Source of the DNA: JAJFUG01 sp964386505
GTDB taxonomy: Bacteria; Gemmatimonadota; Glassbacteria; GWA2-58-10
Direction: 5' to 3'
NCBI GenBank assembly: GCA_964386505.1
Contig: CAYLSM010000027.1
Span: 1 to 32,369, forward strand
DNA length: 32,369 nucleotides
Part shown: positions 7,492 to 14,405 of the stretch, one piece after another
Layout: each line of letters starts with the position of its first letter
Numbering within the stretch: the first letter of the stretch is position 1
Translations under genes and position numbers: made by a program
The notes under the pieces: model-generated
Database searches by the model: none
Seen by the model: the letters and a program-made list of their open reading frames with translations, nothing else
What the model was told of the DNA's origin: nothing

Positions 7492-7628
7492 TTAATCCCC
7501 CTCGCTCCCCCTTTGGCAAAGGGGGAGGCGTTTTTTCTTCCCTTTATCAAAAGGATGGTGTTGTCGTCCCCTTTTCGCAAAAGGGAGGCGTCTTTACCCC
7601 CCTTTCGTAAAGGGGGGCAGGGGGGATT
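7492..7628. repeat. Cluster of four related palindromes (CCCTTT-NNN-AAAGGG type)
   Basis: Four tandem imperfect copies of a C-run/TTT, three-base, AAA/G-run hairpin: 7505-7527 (10-bp perfect stem), 7541-7554 (decayed), 7567-7585 (7-bp or longer stem) and 7598-7616 (9-bp perfect stem). Links between units repeat GAGGCG followed by a T-rich tract. The outer ends are inverted: AATCCCCC near 7494 and GGGGGATT near 7621-7628. The unit looks like a BIME/MITE-type non-coding repeat sitting at the 3' end of the TPR gene. It is not CRISPR: the spacers are short and unequal, and the repeats are self-complementary. Confidence 0.65.
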
Positions 7629-9124
7629 TATTCCTGTTCTTTCAGCTTGTAGCGCTTTTCCAGGGCTGCGGCATCGCTTTCCCTCCCTATTTCGCGTAAT
7701 AGAACGGTGTAGTTTCTTGCCAATAGTTGTGTGTGAGGGTGCTCCAGCCCCAAGACTTTTTTACCGATTCTCAGAGCACGAATGTAGAGCGGTTCAGCCT
7801 CTGCGTAATTACCCAGAGTCTTGTAAAGAAGGGCCAGGTTATTCAGGTCTGTAGCAGTGCTCGGATGCTCCGGCCCAAGGGCTTTTTCATCTATTTTCAA
7901 TGCGTTTTGGCAAAGCGGCTCGGCATCGGCGTAATTACCCAGAGTTTTGTAAAGAGCGGCAAGATTGTTCAGGTCTATTGCAGTGCTTGGATGTTCTGGC
8001 CCCAAAGTTTGTTCATCGATCTTCAGCGCGCGGCGGAAAAGCGTTTCGGCTTCACTGTATTTCCCTTGTGACTCAAAAAGCCCAGCCAGGTTGTTCAGGC
8101 TGATGGCTACGGAGGGATGCTTCGGCCCCAGGACTTTTTCGAGGATTTCCAAGGCCCGGTGTAAAAGCGGTTCAGCTTCTGTTTCCTTTCCTTGTACTCT
8201 GAAAAGCTCGGCTAAGTTGTTAAGGCTGACGGCGACATCTGGGTGTTCTGGTTCTAAGGTCTGTTCCCGTATTCTCAAGGCGTGGCGGAAAAGTAGCTCG
8301 GCCTCGGTGTACTTGCCCTGTTCCATGTAAAGACCGGCCAAGTTGTTCAGGCTTATTGCTATGTCCGGGTTCTCCGGTGTTAGACATGTCTGACGGAGAG
8401 CGAGGGCCTCCTCCAGGGGGGCTTGTGCGGTGCCATAGTCACCCGCCGAATGCAGCGCCCTACCCTGCATGTTAAGATACCCGGCCCGCAGTAAATCCTG
8501 CCCTCCCGGTAAAAGTGCCGCCGCGGCCTGGAAATGCTCCGCTGCCTCGCGGTAGGCCAGTTGCAAAGCTTTAAGGTTTCCAAGCTCGGCCCGGCTGGCG
8601 GCGGCCCCCAGGAAACGCTGGTCTGCCACTTCTTTAACCTTTTCCTCCAGTGACCTGACCTTATTCGCCACCTCCAAATCTTTGTTTCCCGCCTTCTGGA
8701 GCAAGTCCTCGGCTTCTTTGAAATCACCTGCCTTCAAGGCTTCAGCGGCTTTTGTTTTTAGCTCTACAATTTCAACATCATTTGAGCGGTATGCGGTTAA
8801 TTCATCGAGAAGAGAGTTATATCGTTCGGTTGACTCCCGTAGCTTAGCCTCGTAATTTTCAGCGGTTAGGTTGGATTTTTCTATGTTTGCCAGGATATTT
8901 TCCTGAATGGCTCTATTCTCTTCCCTGAATTTTTCGAAATCCTCTTTCTCAAGCGCGTGAGGTATCACCACTGATAAAGACGGACTGTCTTTTTTCCGGG
9001 TCAAAAATGTAATAAGCCATCCCAAGCCGCCGAAAAAGGCTATTACTGCTGTGACAATTATCCCTACCAACGTTGAGTTAGCGGGGTTCATAACCCACTC
9101 TTTTATTTCTGCAAGAGATGCCAT
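7628..9124 (-). CDS. Membrane-anchored kinesin-light-chain-like TPR protein
   Basis: 498 residues. One transmembrane segment (about 17-42, LVGIIVTAVIAFFGGLGWLITF) is followed by a charged, probably coiled-coil region (about 55-180) and then about seven 42-residue TPR_12 repeats. Five of these are nearly regular, with the pattern PEHPxxAxxLNNLAxLYxxxGxYxEAExLxxRALxI. The DNA shows the matching 126-bp tandem period between about 7700 and 8440. Such TPRs are protein-interaction scaffolds; no enzymatic domain is present. The gene runs against its plus-strand neighbours, looks less GC-rich than they do, is followed by the palindrome cluster and has its own promoter. These are hints of acquisition. 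Function unknown; an adaptor or sensor role is only a guess. Confidence 0.85.
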   Translation of the reverse strand: MASLAEIKEWVMNPANSTLVGIIVTAVIAFFGGLGWLITFLTRKKDSPSLSVVIPHALEKEDFEKFREENRAIQENILANIEKSNLTAENYEAKLRESTERYNSLLDELTAYRSNDVEIVELKTKAAEALKAGDFKEAEDLLQKAGNKDLEVANKVRSLEEKVKEVADQRFLGAAASRAELGNLKALQLAYREAAEHFQAAAALLPGGQDLLRAGYLNMQGRALHSAGDYGTAQAPLEEALALRQTCLTPENPDIAISLNNLAGLYMEQGKYTEAELLFRHALRIREQTLEPEHPDVAVSLNNLAELFRVQGKETEAEPLLHRALEILEKVLGPKHPSVAISLNNLAGLFESQGKYSEAETLFRRALKIDEQTLGPEHPSTAIDLNNLAALYKTLGNYADAEPLCQNALKIDEKALGPEHPSTATDLNNLALLYKTLGNYAEAEPLYIRALRIGKKVLGLEHPHTQLLARNYTVLLREIGRESDAAALEKRYKLKEQE

Positions 9125-9164
9125 TTCCTGTGGCTCCGTAAGCCGTTAACAATAATGTTGTTCG

Positions 9165-9193
9165 ATAGTATCAAGATGACGATTGTTTTTCAA
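9165..9193 (-). promoter_or_regulatory. Candidate promoter of the TPR gene
   Basis: On the minus strand TTGAAA (9188-9193), a 17-bp spacer, TACTAT (9165-9170). It lies about 40 bp upstream of the TPR start codon in an AT-rich stretch. Confidence 0.5.
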
Positions 9194-9257
9194 ACAAAAT
9201 CAGCAGTTTCCCCGCTTATCTTTTCCTCATCATTATCCCCCCACCCCCTCGCACCCC

Positions 9258-9286
9258 TTGTCTATCCCCCCCGCAACGCTTATGTT
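9258..9286 (+). promoter_or_regulatory. Candidate promoter of the aminotransferase-hydrolase-oxidoreductase cluster
   Basis: TTGTCT (9258-9263), 17-bp spacer, TATGTT (9281-9286), about 55 bp before the first start codon. Both boxes are imperfect. Confidence 0.35.
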
Positions 9287-9340
9287 GGTTAGGTTTCCGG
9301 AATATCCCCTCAACTCTCAAACGCTGCGGGTTAACGCTAC

Positions 9341-10498
9341 ATGAAAAGATTCGAAAACATCCGTAAGGAATTCCCAATCACGGGGGAATATGTCTACCTC
9401 AACAACGCCGCGGTGAGCCCCTCCCCGCCCTTTGTCACCGCTGCGGCCGCGGCGGTGCTGACCGGCTACGGAACCCACGGCGGCGAGCTGGAGAACGCCT
9501 GGCACACCCGGATCGACACGGTGCGCGGCATGCTGGGCCGTCTGGCCGGGGCGCCCGCCGAGGGCGTGTTCCTCACCCGCAACACCTCGGACGCCATCCT
9601 TCTGGCCGCGCGCGGGTTCCCCTGGCAGCCGGGGGATAATGCAGTGGTAGCCCAGGGCGAGTTCCCGGCCCTCACCGTGCCGCTGAGCCTTCTGGCCTCG
9701 CGCGGCGTTAGCCTGCGGCTGGTGCCTCCCAGGCCCGACAACACTTGGAAAGTAGAGGATTTCGCCGCGGCCATGGACCACCGCACCCGCATGCTGGCCC
9801 TGAGCTGGGTCGAGTTCCATACTGGATACCGTCATGATTTGGCCGCCCTGGGCGAGCTTTGCCATGAGCGCGGGGTGTTTTTCCTGGTGGACGGGGTCCA
9901 GGGCCTGGGCGCGCTGCATGCGAATATCGCCGCCAGGGGCGTGGACCTGTTCAGCGCGGCCGGGCACAAGTGGTTACTGAGCCCCGAGGGCACCGGGTTC
10001 GGCTGGCTGAACCCCGCCTGGCTCGACCGTCTGGAGCCGGTCTCGGCCTCCTGGATCGCCCTGGAGGACCCGTTCGATTTCCTGGGCCGCGGGATCAAAG
10101 ACGCCCGTTTCGACAAGCCCCTGCGTGGCGATGCCCGCCGCTTCGAGGGCGGCACCCTGAACGTGGCCGGGGCGCATGCCCTGGGACGGAGCGTGGAGAC
10201 CATTCTGGAGCTGGGTCCGGAGGTAGTGGAGAGCCGTATCCTGGAGCTGGGTGCGCGTGCGGTGGAGGGGCTTCTCGTCCGCGGTTACCGGGTGCTCAGC
10301 CCCCAGGGAGCGGGCCAGCGCAGCGGGATCACAGTGTTCAGCCGCCCGAGCGGAGACAACGCCGCCCTTCTGGCCGAGCTGCGGAAAAAGAAAATCATCA
10401 CCGGCTACCCCTGCGGTAACTTGCGCGTGGCGCCGCACTACTACAACGACGAGCGAGATATAGACAGCCTGCTGGCGGCCCTGCCGCCTGTCGGTTGA
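9341..10498 (+). CDS. Class V aminotransferase-fold PLP enzyme (cysteine desulfurase / isopenicillin-N-epimerase-like)
   Basis: 385-residue fold-type I PLP enzyme. LNNAAVSPSPP near residue 20 is the typical N-terminus. VDGVQGLGAL holds the pyridine-nitrogen Asp (D184) and Q187, and AAGHKWLLSPEGTGFG holds the Schiff-base lysine (K210). The C-terminal part SGITVFSRP and NLRVAPHYYNDERDID matches the family. No persulfide cysteine in the usual active-site loop was recognised, so the enzyme may act on a substrate other than cysteine and I do not give a substrate. No strong ribosome site precedes the ATG. It begins a plus-strand cluster; the next gene starts 15 bp after its stop. Confidence 0.9.
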   Translation: MKRFENIRKEFPITGEYVYLNNAAVSPSPPFVTAAAAAVLTGYGTHGGELENAWHTRIDTVRGMLGRLAGAPAEGVFLTRNTSDAILLAARGFPWQPGDNAVVAQGEFPALTVPLSLLASRGVSLRLVPPRPDNTWKVEDFAAAMDHRTRMLALSWVEFHTGYRHDLAALGELCHERGVFFLVDGVQGLGALHANIAARGVDLFSAAGHKWLLSPEGTGFGWLNPAWLDRLEPVSASWIALEDPFDFLGRGIKDARFDKPLRGDARRFEGGTLNVAGAHALGRSVETILELGPEVVESRILELGARAVEGLLVRGYRVLSPQGAGQRSGITVFSRPSGDNAALLAELRKKKIITGYPCGNLRVAPHYYNDERDIDSLLAALPPVG

Positions 10499-10513
10499 CC
10501 GGAGGAACGCGCC

Positions 10514-11659
10514 ATGCCAGGAAAAACCGGAATATTCGCCTTTCTGCTCGCCCTTTGCCTGGGCGCTCCTTACGTGGCCCGGGCCGCGGACAGCCCGGAC
10601 AGCTCCGCCGTGCGCCTTCCCCTGAGCGACCTTCTGAGCGAGCTTGTCCCGGCCGATGAGATCAGCGGCGGGCCGGCGCGCAGGGTTCAGATTCAGGACA
10701 GCCTGGCCTGGCTGTCGAAACGCGAGTCGATCCTGCGCCGGGCCGCGCTTCTGCTGGGAGCCGGGCCGGAAATCTCCGGGCCTTTGGACATTCACCTGGG
10801 CCAACCGGTGCAGCGCGAGGGTTTCAGCGAGCAGGAATTCGATATTAACAGCGGCAGCGGCGACCGGGTGACCGGGTATCTCCTCGTGCCGGATGGCGCC
10901 TCGGCCCGGTCGCCTCGCCCGGCGATAATGGCCCTGCACGGCACTATAGAGGGCGGGGCCGCGGTCACGGTGGGCCGTCTGCGCAGCCGCGAGAACCGCT
11001 ACTATGGCGAGGAGCTGGCCCGCCGCGGATACGTGGTCCTGGCCCCGGATGTGATCACCTCGGGCAAGCGGGTCTCGCCCGGCCGGGAGGAGTTCGACAC
11101 CGGAGAATTCGACAGTCAGTTTCCGCAGTGGTCCGCCATGGGCAAGATGCTTTCCGACCACATGCGCTGCGTGGACTGCCTCTGCACCCTCGAATACGTG
11201 GACAGCACGCGGATCGGGGTGATCGGCCACTCCCTGGGCGGGTACAACGCCTTTTTCCTGCAGGGGTTCGACAGACGGGTGCGGGCCGGAGTAAGCTCCT
11301 GCGGGTTTGTCACTATCGGTGACTCCGACTACCCGTTCCGTTTCGCCCGCGACCGCTGGTTCGTGCATTTCCCGCGCCTCAGGGATTTTGTGCGCGCCGG
11401 TGTGGCGCCGCTCGACATGCACGAGGTGCTGGCGCTCTGCGCGCCGCGGCCGTTTTTCAACTATTCAGCCCGCCAGGACCACATTTTCCCCGATTTTCAG
11501 GCCATCGAGCCGCCCCTGGCCCAGGTGGCCTCACTGTATGTTCTGCTGGGCGCACCGGAGCGGTTCGAGCGCGAGTGGGGCGAGGGTGACCACGACTTTC
11601 CGCCCGCGGTGCGGGAAAAGGCCTACCGTTTCCTCGACAGTTGGCTTAAACGAAAATGA
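10514..11659 (+). CDS. Secreted alpha/beta hydrolase, dienelactone hydrolase / acetyl-xylan-esterase-like
   Basis: 381 residues with a signal peptide ending ARA-ADS (about residue 25). The alpha/beta-hydrolase core shows MALHGTIEGG (oxyanion region), IGHSLGGYN with nucleophile S240, NYSARQDHIFPD with D322 and GEGDHDFPP with H360. This order and spacing fit the catalytic triad of the dienelactone hydrolase-like superfamily. A likely role is ester cleavage on plant polysaccharides or other carbohydrate esters in the periplasm; the substrate is inferred from family. GGAGG lies 8 bases before the ATG. It probably shares a transcript with the preceding aminotransferase gene. Confidence 0.88.
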   Translation: MPGKTGIFAFLLALCLGAPYVARAADSPDSSAVRLPLSDLLSELVPADEISGGPARRVQIQDSLAWLSKRESILRRAALLLGAGPEISGPLDIHLGQPVQREGFSEQEFDINSGSGDRVTGYLLVPDGASARSPRPAIMALHGTIEGGAAVTVGRLRSRENRYYGEELARRGYVVLAPDVITSGKRVSPGREEFDTGEFDSQFPQWSAMGKMLSDHMRCVDCLCTLEYVDSTRIGVIGHSLGGYNAFFLQGFDRRVRAGVSSCGFVTIGDSDYPFRFARDRWFVHFPRLRDFVRAGVAPLDMHEVLALCAPRPFFNYSARQDHIFPDFQAIEPPLAQVASLYVLLGAPERFEREWGEGDHDFPPAVREKAYRFLDSWLKRK

Positions 11660-11717
11660 GTAGCAGAAGCGATTCTTTCCGGCGGCACGATCAATTATGA
11701 CAGAAGGAGAACCGGAG

Positions 11718-13073
11718 ATGGACAGCAGGGAGAAACCTCTTTCCAGACGGCAGTTTATCGGCCGCACCGCGGCGGCGGCGGCCGGTGCGGCGGTGCTCGG
11801 GCAGAGCGCCAAGAGCTACGGGCGGATCCTGGGGGCCAACGACCGCATACAGATCGGCCTTCTGGGCTGCGGCTCGCGCGGTGAGGGCCATATTAACATG
11901 ATCGGCATGTGCCGCAAGAGCGGCAACCTCCAGGTGCGCAGTGTCTGCGACATCTGGACTTTCAACCGCGAGAAGCAGCGCGACCTGGTGAAAAGCCAGT
12001 TGGGCGATGATCCCAAGCTGTTCAAATACTCCGAGCAGATGCTGGCCGACCCCGATCTGGACGCGGTGATGATCGCCACCGGCGACCACCAGCACGCCCG
12101 GCTCCTGGCCGAGGTGGTCAAGGCCGGCAAGGACTGCTACTGTGAAAAGCCAATGGCCAACACTTTGGAGGATGCCAAGCTGGCCCGGGCCTCGGTCAAG
12201 GCGAGCGACCGGATCGTGCAGATGGGTTCGCAGTGGCTGAGCGAGCCTGTGCAGCAGAAAGTGCGCGAGGTGATCCGCAGCGGCAAACTGGGAAAGATTG
12301 TGCAGGTGGAGCAGAGCTGGAACTACAACGGCCCGCGCTGGTATGTGCCCAAGGACCCGGACATCGCCCGTATCCGCCCGGAGGACACGGACTGGCAGCG
12401 CTGGCTCCTCGGTCGCGCCGACCGCCCGTTCGATGCCCGCACGTATTTCGAGTTCCGGATCTTCAAGGATTTCTCGGGCGGGATCACGGACCAGTGGTAC
12501 AGCCACGGAGCGGGTCTGGTGCATTTCTACCTGGACACGTTCATCCCGGATGACACGGTCTCCAACGGCGGCATATTCGCCTGGCACGATGTGCGCGAGA
12601 ACCCGGACACGTTCATGTGCCTGTCGACTTTCAAGGAGAAAGAGGTGCTGTACAAGTACGGCTCCTGCTACGGCAACTCCTATGGCGACTGCACGATTAT
12701 CCGTGGTGAAAAAGGCACCCTTTACGCGGTGGGCGGCGAGGGCAGCCCGCAGTGGTGGTATCAGCCCGAGGTCTACAGCGGCTGGGACACGAACCTGGTG
12801 TTCGGCGAGCCCAAGGCCAAGAAACCCGCACCCGAGCCAGTTCTGCCCGAGGGCGTGACCGAGGTCCAGCCTACCAACCTGGACGATGACCGTCCTTACC
12901 ACATGGATGACTGGATTGGCGGCATGCGTGAGCGCCGGACCTGTAACGGTAATATCGAGACGGGGTTCGCGCACTCGGTGGCGGTTGTGATGGCCACGCG
13001 CAGCTACCGCGAGGGCAAGAAAATGTACTGGGACCGCAAGAACGAGGAAATCCTGGATCATCCACCGGCGTAA
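11718..13073 (+). CDS. Tat-exported Gfo/Idh/MocA family oxidoreductase
   Basis: About 451 residues. The N-terminus LSRRQFIGRTAAAAAGAAVLG is a Tat signal, so the NAD(P)-dependent protein folds before export. The Rossmann part reads IQIGLLGCGSRGEGH, then DAVMIATGDHQHA and the family hallmark CEKPMANTLEDA. The C-terminal substrate domain carries GGITDQWYSHGAGLVHF. Members oxidise, reduce or epimerise sugars and cyclitols; Tat-secreted versions are abundant in carbohydrate-degrading bacteria. The ATG at 11718 is preferred because AAGGAG lies 8 bases upstream; an ATG 7 codons earlier (11697) has none. It follows the hydrolase gene by 58 bp. Confidence 0.93.
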   Translation: MDSREKPLSRRQFIGRTAAAAAGAAVLGQSAKSYGRILGANDRIQIGLLGCGSRGEGHINMIGMCRKSGNLQVRSVCDIWTFNREKQRDLVKSQLGDDPKLFKYSEQMLADPDLDAVMIATGDHQHARLLAEVVKAGKDCYCEKPMANTLEDAKLARASVKASDRIVQMGSQWLSEPVQQKVREVIRSGKLGKIVQVEQSWNYNGPRWYVPKDPDIARIRPEDTDWQRWLLGRADRPFDARTYFEFRIFKDFSGGITDQWYSHGAGLVHFYLDTFIPDDTVSNGGIFAWHDVRENPDTFMCLSTFKEKEVLYKYGSCYGNSYGDCTIIRGEKGTLYAVGGEGSPQWWYQPEVYSGWDTNLVFGEPKAKKPAPEPVLPEGVTEVQPTNLDDDRPYHMDDWIGGMRERRTCNGNIETGFAHSVAVVMATRSYREGKKMYWDRKNEEILDHPPA

Positions 13074-13131
13074 AATTTCGCAGATCGTGTAAGATCATGG
13101 CTCCGAGGGCTCAGGACAGTTGTTCGCAGGT

Positions 13132-13158
13132 TTATCCACAGAGCTTTCCACAGCTCTG
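13132..13158. promoter_or_regulatory. DnaA-box pair within an inverted repeat
   Basis: TTATCCACA (13132-13140) is a perfect E. coli-type DnaA box. CTTTCCACA (13144-13152) differs by one base from TTWTNCACA and is on the same strand, 12 bp on. The second box lies in a perfect 7-bp inverted repeat, CAGAGCT and AGCTCTG (13139-13145 and 13152-13158), with no T-run. The DNA to its right (13160-13240) is AT-richer than its surroundings. Two boxes alone do not make an origin. Confidence 0.45.
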
Positions 13159-13284
13159 AACAAAGTTCTTTAAGTGATGCCGCCTAATTCAAAGCTTTTC
13201 GGTTAAAATGTTAGAATATGGTCAGATCATGACGAGCTGACTGTTTGGAAGGAATAAGCTCTACAGGGGTGTGAATTTCTGCAG

Positions 13285-14289
13285 TCAAAGGGGGGTCGGG
13301 GCGCTTGCCCGGGCCCCTTTTTGTTTGCCTGAGGTGCTCACCCGCACCACCAGGGCACAGCCGGACAGAAGCAGAAGGCCGAAAACCCATTGGGCCGGGC
13401 TGAGGTGCTCGCCGAACAGGGGGCCGCTGACCAGGGCCACAACAAAAGTGTCGGCCAGCACCAGGTTGGAGCTGGGCGCCAGGCCGATTTTCTTGATCGA
13501 GATGAAATAGCTGCTGTTGGCCCCAGCTATGCCGATCATCCCCGAGGCGGCCACAAGCAGGCTCAGGCCGGGCCCGCTGTGCATAAGCGTGGCCGGATGG
13601 CCCCAGACAAGGAATACCGGGAAATAGACTATTGTTGTGGAGATACAGGTGAAAGCGAAAGTCTGCAGCCCGTTTTCGCTTTTCAGGACGCTTCGGATAA
13701 TGTTCGCGTAGATTGCCCAGACCACGGCGCTGCCCAGAAGGAGAATGATTCCGGTTTTCTGCGACGCGGCCAGGCCGCCCTTGAAATTTGGCAGCCCGGC
13801 CACGACCCCGGCCATCCCGGTGAAACCCAGGACCAGTCCGGCCAGGAACAGCGGAGAGCGGATCACCCGCCGCTCCTCGGGATGGACCGCGAATGCGATA
13901 AGTGTGATCAGCAGCGTGCCCACCTTGCCCAGCATTGAGGCGAAGCCTATATCCAGGCGGTAGACCGAGGCGGTCCAGAGAACCTGGAACAGCACGAGCA
14001 GCGCCCCCAGGGGCAGGAAAGTGCGCCAGCGACTCAGATAACGGCTGAAACAGCCGGGATGGAGCCAGGCCACCACCGGCGCCAGAACCAGACTGGCCGA
14101 CAGGTAGCGGAAAAAATTCTGGGTGTGCAGGTCCATGTGGAAACTGAAATAGCGGACAAAAAGCGAGGCCGCAGCCCAGCACAGCACCGCCGCTATAATG
14201 GGCAGGATCGCACCGATCCGCCCGCCCCGCCAACTGCCTGACGGTCCGCCCGTTATCCCGGCCCGCCCCTGCCCCGCTCTTGCGCTCAA
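13285..14289 (-). CDS. EamA/DMT-superfamily transporter (RhaT-like)
   Basis: 334-residue inner-membrane protein with about ten hydrophobic segments in two EamA repeats (first about 28-150, second about 185-315). Hallmarks include a polar break in the first segment (AAVLCWAAASLFVRYF), the end of the first half VVAGLPNF, the start of the second half GSAVVWAIYANI, and the late GEHLSPAQWVFGLLLLSG. Drug/metabolite transporters export small metabolites; the substrate cannot be read from the sequence. The start is TTG at 14287-14289, since AAGGAG sits 7 bases upstream and the first in-frame ATG would remove the first membrane segment. It is divergent from the following membrane protein gene. Confidence 0.88.
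   Translation of the reverse strand: MSARAGQGRAGITGGPSGSWRGGRIGAILPIIAAVLCWAAASLFVRYFSFHMDLHTQNFFRYLSASLVLAPVVAWLHPGCFSRYLSRWRTFLPLGALLVLFQVLWTASVYRLDIGFASMLGKVGTLLITLIAFAVHPEERRVIRSPLFLAGLVLGFTGMAGVVAGLPNFKGGLAASQKTGIILLLGSAVVWAIYANIIRSVLKSENGLQTFAFTCISTTIVYFPVFLVWGHPATLMHSGPGLSLLVAASGMIGIAGANSSYFISIKKIGLAPSSNLVLADTFVVALVSGPLFGEHLSPAQWVFGLLLLSGCALVVRVSTSGKQKGARASAPTPL
13287..13322 (+). terminator. Possible terminator for plus-strand transcription, inside the EamA 3' end
   Basis: AAAGGGG (13287-13293) pairs with CCCCTTT (13314-13320), with an inner GGGC/GCCC stem (13299-13310) and a T-run to 13322. The hairpin would stop transcripts from the Gfo/Idh/MocA cluster running into the convergent EamA gene. 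Confidence 0.35.
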
Positions 14290-14296
14290 ATCTCAT

Positions 14297-14302
14297 CTCC
14301 TT
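14297..14302 (-). promoter_or_regulatory. Ribosome binding site supporting a TTG start
   Basis: AAGGAG on the minus strand, 7 bases before TTG (14287-14289), decides the EamA start. Confidence 0.7.
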
Positions 14303-14350
14303 GTGTCGCCCGCTCGACTTTTCTCTCCACCCGCGAATCAAAAGGCAGTA

Positions 14351-14379
14351 ATATTACACAGTCACAGTCCGCGTGCCAA
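14351..14379 (-). promoter_or_regulatory. Candidate promoter of the EamA gene
   Basis: On the minus strand TTGGCA (14374-14379), 17-bp spacer, TAATAT (14351-14356), in the divergent intergenic region about 60 bp before the TTG start. Confidence 0.5.
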
Positions 14380-14405
14380 AGTAAAACCATCACCCGGGGC
14401 AGCCG

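Noticed and set aside
7492..7628. Possible CRISPR array
   Set aside because: The repeated units are self-complementary hairpins with short, unequal, T-rich links and no cas genes nearby.
9974..11422. 482-codon minus-strand frame, and a similar one at 11691-13061
   Set aside because: Both lie opposite genes with clear catalytic motifs (class V aminotransferase, hydrolase, Gfo/Idh/MocA); the antisense products are low-complexity and unrecognisable.
13139..13158. Rho-independent terminator after the Gfo/Idh/MocA gene
   Set aside because: The stem is only 7 bp and is followed by AACAAAG, not a T-run; DnaA-box identity explains it better.
13211..14341. Alternative 376-codon frame overlapping the EamA gene
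   Set aside because: It is a different frame on the same strand, rich in Gly/Pro/Arg without membrane segments, while the EamA frame gives a full transporter topology.
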